A DNA stretch of 20,673 nucleotides from the NCBI GenBank assembly GCA_035508795.1, contig DATJMJ010000143.1:1-20673 (forward strand). The letters are read 5' to 3'. Source of the stretch: DATJMJ01 sp035508795. GTDB lineage: Bacteria > Actinomycetota > Acidimicrobiia > Acidimicrobiales > Palsa-688. The notes under the pieces were generated by a model that made no database searches, was not told the origin of the DNA, and saw only the letters and a list, made by a program, of their open reading frames with translations. Position numbers and translations under genes: made by a program. Positions 16,129 through 20,673 of the stretch are shown in pieces (position 1 is the stretch's first letter; each line of letters begins with the position of its first letter).

Positions 16129-18957
16129 GTGGCTACCAAGACGGAGCGCCGCGCCACTCCCCGCGCGTCCGGGGACCAGCGTGACGCGCCCGCGCGCAAG
16201 CGCCCTGCCCGGGATCTGAGCCTTTCGGGAGCGGACCGCCCTGGTCGCTCAACGAAGCCGGAGCGGGCGGGCCGGTCCAAGCCGACTGTGCGCGGACCTC
16301 TTGCCCGGCGCTGGGGAGAAACCCTCGCCGCCCTAGTGGAGGACCAGGCGGACGAAATCTGGGGGCTGGCGTTCGTGCTGCTCGCTGTGCTCGTCGGGTT
16401 GGCCGTCTATGGAGACGTTGTCGGCCCCGCCGGCCGGGCGGTGCGGACCGGTACGGCCGATTTCCTCGGATGGGCCCGCTATTGCCTTCCTCTGGGATTG
16501 GCCATCTTGGGCGTTTACCTTCTCTGGAGGCACGAAAGCCGTCAACCCGGCCGTGTGGCGACCGGCCTCGTCCTCGCGTTTGGTGCCCTCGCAGGTCTGC
16601 TCGCGGTTGCGGGCGGCAAAACAACCCTTCACCAACCTTTGCGGGAAATGGGGAAGGCCGGGGGGATCGCTGGAGCGGTTATCGGGGTGCCAATGAGGGA
16701 GGGCCTGGGGAGCTGGGGGGCGGGCGTCTTGCTAGGAGCGCTCCTTTTCGTCGCTCTGCTCGTGCTGACGGCTACCCGGGTGCGTTCGGTCGTCTCGGGC
16801 GGGGCTTTGGCGCTCCGGGTGACAGGCCGGGCTATCGCGTGGTTTTGGTCGCTTTGCGTCGATGCCTTCCGGGGCGTGGCCCACTTCGCCTCTACACCTC
16901 CAGGTGCCGTCAGGCAGGACGAGCCGGCCGCCGGCTATGGCGCCGAACTCACGGCGGCGTCGTGGGCTGGGCCCGGGCCCGCCACTGCGGCGCCCGGCAC
17001 TGCAACGTCCGGTAATGCGGAGACAGGCACTGCAGGGGCCGGTACGGCTGAGGCAGGCGTAGCAGGGCCCGGGCACCGCAGAGCAGGGGACATGGCGGCT
17101 GGGGACCGGGCGGCGGCTGTTGGTGCACCGGGACCTGAAGCCGGCGCGGGGTTCGCCTGGGCAGGCCTTGCGTCGGAGGGGGAGCAGGACGACCACGAGG
17201 ACCAAGACGTTGGCGCCGCCGATGACGCTGCCCACCGGCACGCCTTGGCTGTAGCCGGGGCGGCGGACGGTGGAGGGCGGCCGGGGACCAACGGCCCCGG
17301 TGGGGCCGTGCTCGCCCAAGCGGGCCCGGGGCGCACTGGGGCCGGCTCGTCGCGAGACGGGGCCACGGCGCCGGGCCTACAGGTCGGCGGTGCCGTCACC
17401 GTCGGGCCTGCCAAGGGTGAGCAACTCGTGATCGACCTCAACCTGCCACGGCAGGAGGCGCCGTCGTGGCGCCTTCCCGCCGGCGGGCTGCTCCGCAAGA
17501 GCAAGCAAGGCGAGGTCGACCGTCGCCAGGTCGAGCTGCTCGGGAAAACCCTCGAGAGCGCCCTGGCGGGGCACGGCGTGGAGACACGCCTGGTCGGGGC
17601 GACAGTTGGCCCGAGCGTGACCCGTTACGAGCTAGAGCTCGGCCCGGGCGTGAAGGTCCAGCGCGTGACAGCGCTCCACCGTGACATTGCCTACGCGATG
17701 GCCGCAGCGGAGATCCGGATCCAAGCGCCTATCCCGGGGCGTTCGGCCATTGGTGTCGAGGTCCCCAACCGCCAGCGCCAGACCGTGAGCCTGGGCGACA
17801 TGCTGTCCGCGCCCGAAGCCGCAGCGGCGCGTCACCCGCTCGAAGTGCCTGCTGGGCGGGACATCGCTGGTCGCCCGGTCATGGTCAACCTTGCTGAGAT
17901 GCCCCACCTCCTCATTGCGGGTGCGACCGGCTCGGGGAAGTCCTCTTGCATCAACTCGATGCTCACGTCGGTGCTCATGCGGGCGACCCCTGACCAGGTG
18001 CGCCTGATCCTCGTCGACCCCAAACGAGTCGAGCTGGGTGCCTACAGCGGGTTGCCGCACCTGCTCACCAATGTCGTCACGGTCCCGAAGAAAGCGGCCA
18101 ATGCGCTCCGCTGGGCGGTCGACGAGATGGAACGCCGCTACGACCTCTTGGCCGAGGTCGGGATGCGCGACATCACCGGCTACAACGCCGCCTGGGACAG
18201 GGGGGAGTTTTACTTCGACTCGCACGCCGGCGCGGGGGACGCCGCCGGCGAGGGCGGCGGGGGCGGAGCTGCGGCGGGGCGCTACAGCCGGCTGCCGTTC
18301 ATCCTGGTTGTCGTCGACGAGCTGAACGACCTCATGATGGTCGCCGCCCGCGACGTCGAGGAGTCGATCTGTCGCATCGCCCAAATGGCGCGCGCCGTGG
18401 GGATCCATCTCGTGCTCGCCACTCAGCGGCCATCGGTGGACGTGATCACCGGGCTCATCAAGGCCAACATCCCGTCGCGGCTGGCTTTCGCCGTCTCGTC
18501 GCTCGCCGACAGCCGGGTTGTCCTTGACCAAGCAGGAGCAGAACGCCTTATAGGCAAGGGCGACATGCTCCTCCTCACGGCATCATCGAGCCTGGCCCGG
18601 CGCCTGCAGGGCCCCTGGGTCGACGAGGAGGACGTCCGCAAGGTGGTCGCTCATTGGCGTCGCCAAGCGGGCCCCGACTACGTCGAGGGTGTCGAAGGCA
18701 GCGAAGGTGGGCCGGGGCAGGCGCAGGGCGACGGCGACGACGGCGAGGACCTGCTCGACGAGGCGATGGAGCTCGTCGTGCGCAGCCAGCTCGGGAGCAC
18801 CTCGATGCTGCAACGCAAGCTGCGGGTCGGCTTTGCCCGCGCCGGGAGGCTCATGGACCTCCTCGAGCAACGTGGCGTTGTCGGGCCGTCGGAGGGCTCC
18901 AAGGCCCGAGCGGTACTGATGACCGTCGAGGAGCTCGACTCCCGCCGCGACCTCTGA
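16129..18957 (+). CDS. ftsK: DNA translocase FtsK/SpoIIIE
   Basis: Septal DNA pump that moves chromosomes away from the closing septum and helps resolve dimers. The 942-residue protein begins with a basic, Arg/Lys-rich cytoplasmic stretch, then hydrophobic segments at about 78-97, 118-134, 143-163 and 195-216. A disordered Ala/Gly/Thr linker runs to about 430. The motor follows: alpha domain from about 455 (RRQVELLGKTLE, VGPSVTRYELELGPGVKV), Walker A GATGSGKSS (598-606), DPKRVELGAY, Walker B VVVDELND (727-734), ATQRPSVDVITGLIKANIPSR, and the C-terminal winged-helix gamma domain (about 880-936) that reads polar DNA sequences. A Gly/Ala-rich insert (about 699-719) precedes Walker B. The start is GTG at 16129; no strong ribosome binding site is seen. 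Asparagine at 733 replaces the alanine of the common DELADLMM version. Confidence 0.97.
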   Translation: MATKTERRATPRASGDQRDAPARKRPARDLSLSGADRPGRSTKPERAGRSKPTVRGPLARRWGETLAALVEDQADEIWGLAFVLLAVLVGLAVYGDVVGPAGRAVRTGTADFLGWARYCLPLGLAILGVYLLWRHESRQPGRVATGLVLAFGALAGLLAVAGGKTTLHQPLREMGKAGGIAGAVIGVPMREGLGSWGAGVLLGALLFVALLVLTATRVRSVVSGGALALRVTGRAIAWFWSLCVDAFRGVAHFASTPPGAVRQDEPAAGYGAELTAASWAGPGPATAAPGTATSGNAETGTAGAGTAEAGVAGPGHRRAGDMAAGDRAAAVGAPGPEAGAGFAWAGLASEGEQDDHEDQDVGAADDAAHRHALAVAGAADGGGRPGTNGPGGAVLAQAGPGRTGAGSSRDGATAPGLQVGGAVTVGPAKGEQLVIDLNLPRQEAPSWRLPAGGLLRKSKQGEVDRRQVELLGKTLESALAGHGVETRLVGATVGPSVTRYELELGPGVKVQRVTALHRDIAYAMAAAEIRIQAPIPGRSAIGVEVPNRQRQTVSLGDMLSAPEAAAARHPLEVPAGRDIAGRPVMVNLAEMPHLLIAGATGSGKSSCINSMLTSVLMRATPDQVRLILVDPKRVELGAYSGLPHLLTNVVTVPKKAANALRWAVDEMERRYDLLAEVGMRDITGYNAAWDRGEFYFDSHAGAGDAAGEGGGGGAAAGRYSRLPFILVVVDELNDLMMVAARDVEESICRIAQMARAVGIHLVLATQRPSVDVITGLIKANIPSRLAFAVSSLADSRVVLDQAGAERLIGKGDMLLLTASSSLARRLQGPWVDEEDVRKVVAHWRRQAGPDYVEGVEGSEGGPGQAQGDGDDGEDLLDEAMELVVRSQLGSTSMLQRKLRVGFARAGRLMDLLEQRGVVGPSEGSKARAVLMTVEELDSRRDL

Positions 18958-18969
18958 GCGGCCTCGGCT

Positions 18970-18999
18970 TCGACGCGCCCGGCCCCCAGGCCCCATAAT
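18970..18999 (+). promoter_or_regulatory. Candidate promoter for thrB
   Basis: CATAAT (18994-18999) matches the -10 consensus at 5 of 6 positions, and TCGACG (18970-18975) with an 18-base spacer is a weak -35. The predicted start is only three to four bases before the thrB ATG at 19010, giving an almost leaderless mRNA. No ribosome binding site is visible. Confidence 0.5.
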
Positions 19000-19009
19000 C
19001 GCTTACTAC

Positions 19010-19873
19010 ATGCACCGCATCGCCAAAGCCCCCGCCTCTTCCGCCAACCTCGGCCCCGGTTTCGACACCCTCGCGGTGGCCCTCGGTCTGTACCTGGAGG
19101 TGGAGATCTCCGACCGGCCCGACGGCCTGGTCGTACAAACCGAGGGGGAGGGATCGGACCTGCCAAGGGGCGCGTCGCACCTTGCCGCCCGCGTCGTGGC
19201 AGAGGTGCTCGGCCACGACCGTGCTCACATAAAGGTCCGCTCGGAGATCCCCGTGGCAAGGGGTCTCGGTTCGTCGGCAGCGTTGGCCGTCGCGGCTGCA
19301 GCGGCGGCGGGTGCTTGCGAGCCCTTCGAGTGGGGCGTGCGCACGGACGGGCACCCCGAAAACGCAGCTGCCTCGGCCTTCGGCGGCCTTGTGGCCGCGG
19401 CGATGCTGGACGGGGAACCGCTGGCCCGTTCGCTCGCACTCGACCCCGAGCTCAGCTTCGTAGTAGTCGTTCCCGACCGCAGGCTGTCCACTGCAGCGGC
19501 GCGCGACCTCCTCCCCGGGCAGGTGCCGCACCAAGACGCGGTCTTCAACCTGAGCCGCCTCGGCCTGTTGGTCGCCGGTCTCGCAGACCACTCTCAGCTG
19601 GTCGCGAGCGCAGGCGACGACCGGCTCCACCAAGAGGCCCGCTCGGCTCTTTTCCCCGAAGCCTCCCTGCTCCTCGAAGGTTTGCGAGACGCTGGTGCGC
19701 TTACCTCTTGCTGGTCTGGTGCGGGCCCGAGCGTGCTCGGGATATGCACGAGGGACACAAGCCCGTCGGTGGCCAAGGCTGCCCGTGAACTGATGTCTGA
19801 GCTTGCCGTCCTAGGTGACGTGCTCGAACTCCCCCCGGACCTTGGGGGAGTAATGGTGCACGAATTGGGGTGA
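19010..19873 (+). CDS. thrB: Homoserine kinase (GHMP family)
   Basis: Phosphorylates homoserine with ATP, the step before threonine synthase. The 287-residue protein has all three GHMP motifs: KAPASSANLGPGFDTL (6-21), the phosphate-binding loop PVARGLGSSAA (81-91), and SGAGPSVLG near 235-243. GHPENAAASAFGGLV (114-128) corresponds to the homoserine kinase GHPDN segment, with Glu in place of Asp; this segment and the overall length favour ThrB over other GHMP kinases such as IspE or mevalonate kinases. The start is ATG at 19010, leaving only eight residues before the first motif, so it is reliable. In many actinobacteria thrB is next to hom and thrC; neither is in this window. Its near-leaderless promoter suggests independent expression from ftsK. 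A tandem repeat array begins at its stop codon. Confidence 0.93.
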   Translation: MHRIAKAPASSANLGPGFDTLAVALGLYLEVEISDRPDGLVVQTEGEGSDLPRGASHLAARVVAEVLGHDRAHIKVRSEIPVARGLGSSAALAVAAAAAAGACEPFEWGVRTDGHPENAAASAFGGLVAAAMLDGEPLARSLALDPELSFVVVVPDRRLSTAAARDLLPGQVPHQDAVFNLSRLGLLVAGLADHSQLVASAGDDRLHQEARSALFPEASLLLEGLRDAGALTSCWSGAGPSVLGICTRDTSPSVAKAARELMSELAVLGDVLELPPDLGGVMVHELG

Positions 19874-19945
19874 CCGCCGGGGCATAACCGCCGGGCATAA
19901 CCGCCGGGCATGACCGGTGGGGCATGACCGGTGGGGCAAGACCGG
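19872..19945 (+). repeat. 13-14 bp tandem repeat array at the thrB stop
   Basis: Five units (19872-19885, 19886-19898, 19899-19911, 19912-19925, 19926-19939) and a partial sixth follow the pattern RACCGSYGGGGCAT, in two subtypes: two near-identical ACCGCCGGGCAT copies and two near-identical ACCGGTGGGGCA copies. The first unit shares bases with the TGA stop of thrB. The remaining spacer to rimO (19946-20060) contains a CAGGCC/GGCCTG inverted repeat (20009-20014 and 20042-20047) with a small inner GCCC/GGGC stem, but no T tract. Confidence 0.85.
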
Positions 19946-20047
19946 CTCGCGCTTTCATTACCGACGGCCGAAGCTCCCGCGCAGTCCCACTCGCTCCTGG
20001 TCGCTAAGCAGGCCGGAACCAGTCAAGGCCCCTGTTGGGCTGGCCTG

Positions 20048-20053
20048 TACTCT
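20048..20053 (+). promoter_or_regulatory. Candidate -10 for leaderless rimO mRNA
   Basis: TACTCT (TAnnnT form) ends exactly seven bases before the ATG at 20061, the same spacing as at dapA. A GGCAGG sequence directly abuts the ATG, too close to act as an ordinary ribosome binding site. No -35 was recognised. Confidence 0.4.
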
Positions 20054-20060
20054 TGGCAGG

Positions 20061-20673
20061 ATGGCTGGGCGGTACTGGTTGGAGACCTTGGGGTGCCCCA
20101 AGAACCAGGTGGACTCGGACAAGCTCGCGGGTTTGCTCGAGGCGCAGGGCTATCTCCGCGCCTCACAGCCTGACAAAGCCGAAGTGGTCGTCGTCAACAC
20201 CTGCGCGTTCATAGACAAAGCGCGCGAGGAGTCGGTCGAGGCGATACTCCAGCTGGCGGAGGTGCGCAAGGACGGGGCCAGGCTTGTGGTCACCGGTTGT
20301 CTGGCGGAGCGTTATGGGGACGAGCTGGCGGGCGCCCTTCCCGAGGTCGACCAGGTGGCCGGCTTCGGCGATTGGTTCCTACCGGGCGAGGTGCAATTGC
20401 GGCGGGGACCGCAGGCGGGCCCAGCGCCGCCGCCGGTGCGGGTGCCCGTCCCAATGGCCGAGCCCGTCCCGGTGGCCGAGCCCGTGCCGGTGGGTGCACC
20501 ACGGCTGAGGCGAAGAAGTGAAGCCCCGGCGGAGGCGCACGATGCCGGCCACCTCGGCTCACCCGGCCGACTTGGCCGACTTGGCCCGCTCGACCGAGCC
20601 GCGCCCGTCAACCGGGGTGGCCCGGTCGGCGCCATCAGCACGGTCGGCGACGTCAGCCCGGTCGGCACCATCA
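20061..20673 (+). CDS. rimO: Ribosomal protein S12 methylthiotransferase, 3'-truncated by window edge
   Basis: Radical SAM enzyme that adds a methylthio group to a conserved aspartate of ribosomal protein S12. Only the N-terminal 204 codons are in the window. The methylthiotransferase domain is clear, with cluster cysteines C12 in LGCPKNQVDSDKL, C48 in NTCAFIDKAREES and C80 in VVTGCLAERYGDEL. The CPKN/VDS and CAFI wording is that of RimO rather than MiaB, which has GCQMN and TCS. From about residue 104 the sequence turns into a Pro/Val/Gly-rich low-complexity stretch of at least 100 residues, where a typical RimO has a short link to its radical SAM domain. The CxxxCxxC motif is not reached before the window ends. 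The start is ATG at 20061; the frame stays open to the last base. Confidence 0.9.
   Translation, partial: MAGRYWLETLGCPKNQVDSDKLAGLLEAQGYLRASQPDKAEVVVVNTCAFIDKAREESVEAILQLAEVRKDGARLVVTGCLAERYGDELAGALPEVDQVAGFGDWFLPGEVQLRRGPQAGPAPPPVRVPVPMAEPVPVAEPVPVGAPRLRRRSEAPAEAHDAGHLGSPGRLGRLGPLDRAAPVNRGGPVGAISTVGDVSPVGTI
20445..20673 (+). repeat. Three in-frame short tandem repeats inside rimO
   Basis: An 18-base unit (20448-20465, 20466-20483, partial to 20495) encodes the PVPMAE / PVPVAE / PVPVGA series. A 9-base unit GGCCGACTT (20565-20573, 20574-20582, variant 20583-20591) encodes GRL. Another 18-base unit (20622-20639, 20640-20657, 20658 to the edge) encodes PVGAIS / TVGDVS / PVGTI. All periods are multiples of three, so the frame is kept. 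Confidence 0.8.

Noticed and set aside
16960..17420. Possible frameshift or foreign insert in the middle of ftsK
   Set aside because: The Ala/Gly/Thr-rich stretch stays in frame and lies where FtsK proteins have a variable disordered linker; the motor on its far side is intact.
19872..19945. Repeat array considered as a CRISPR
   Set aside because: The units are contiguous and only 13-14 bases long, with no spacers and no cas genes.

Overview
This window reads as chromosomal housekeeping DNA from a high-G+C actinobacterium. The gene order ribF, rpsO, pnp, M16 peptidase, dapB, dapA, rnj, ftsK, rimO is the familiar actinobacterial block seen in Streptomyces and, more dispersed, in Mycobacterium. 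Strong G/C third positions and frequent GTG and TTG starts agree. Details such as the FtsK Walker B stretch VVDELNDLMM made me think of Acidimicrobiia, but that is an impression and not a proof.

Layout. Positions 2-4367 hold the 3' two thirds of gltB and all of gltD, the two subunits of NADPH glutamate synthase, overlapping by 8 bases. ribF (FAD synthesis) follows at 4440-5489 behind an 11-bp triplication. A 359-base gap carries small tandem repeats, an extended -10 promoter and a long hairpin leader for rpsO. rpsO (5849-6106) and pnp (6336-8807) are separated by a strongly structured spacer with a nested stem-loop and a terminator-like hairpin. pnp overlaps the M16 peptidase gene (8804-10168) by four bases, and dapB (10227-11081) comes next in the same direction.

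The only reverse-strand gene is a BioF2-like acetyltransferase (11098-12345). It converges on dapB, and both stop codons sit in the arms of one shared hairpin. A divergent, atypical truncated globin (12563-13009) and a 460-base non-coding stretch rich in C-rich repeats and inverted repeats separate this pair from dapA (13470-14393). rnj starts one base after dapA. ftsK (16129-18957), thrB (19010-19873) and the 5' part of rimO (20061 to the window end) complete the window.

How the genes work together. dapA and dapB catalyse two consecutive steps from aspartate semialdehyde toward diaminopimelate and lysine, while thrB acts on the competing threonine branch. GltBD supplies glutamate, the amino donor for these routes. 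rpsO, pnp, rnj and rimO concern ribosomes and RNA turnover: S15, the two processive 3' and 5' ribonucleases, and the ribosomal protein S12 methylthiotransferase. FtsK pumps DNA at the septum.

I found no defence system, mobile element, CRISPR array or tRNA, and no clearly new biological system. The points most worth a second look are non-coding: the rpsO leader hairpin, the rpsO-pnp spacer, the stop-codon-embedding hairpin between dapB and the acetyltransferase, several apparently leaderless starts, and repeat arrays beside thrB and inside rimO. The divergent globin is the most interesting protein.
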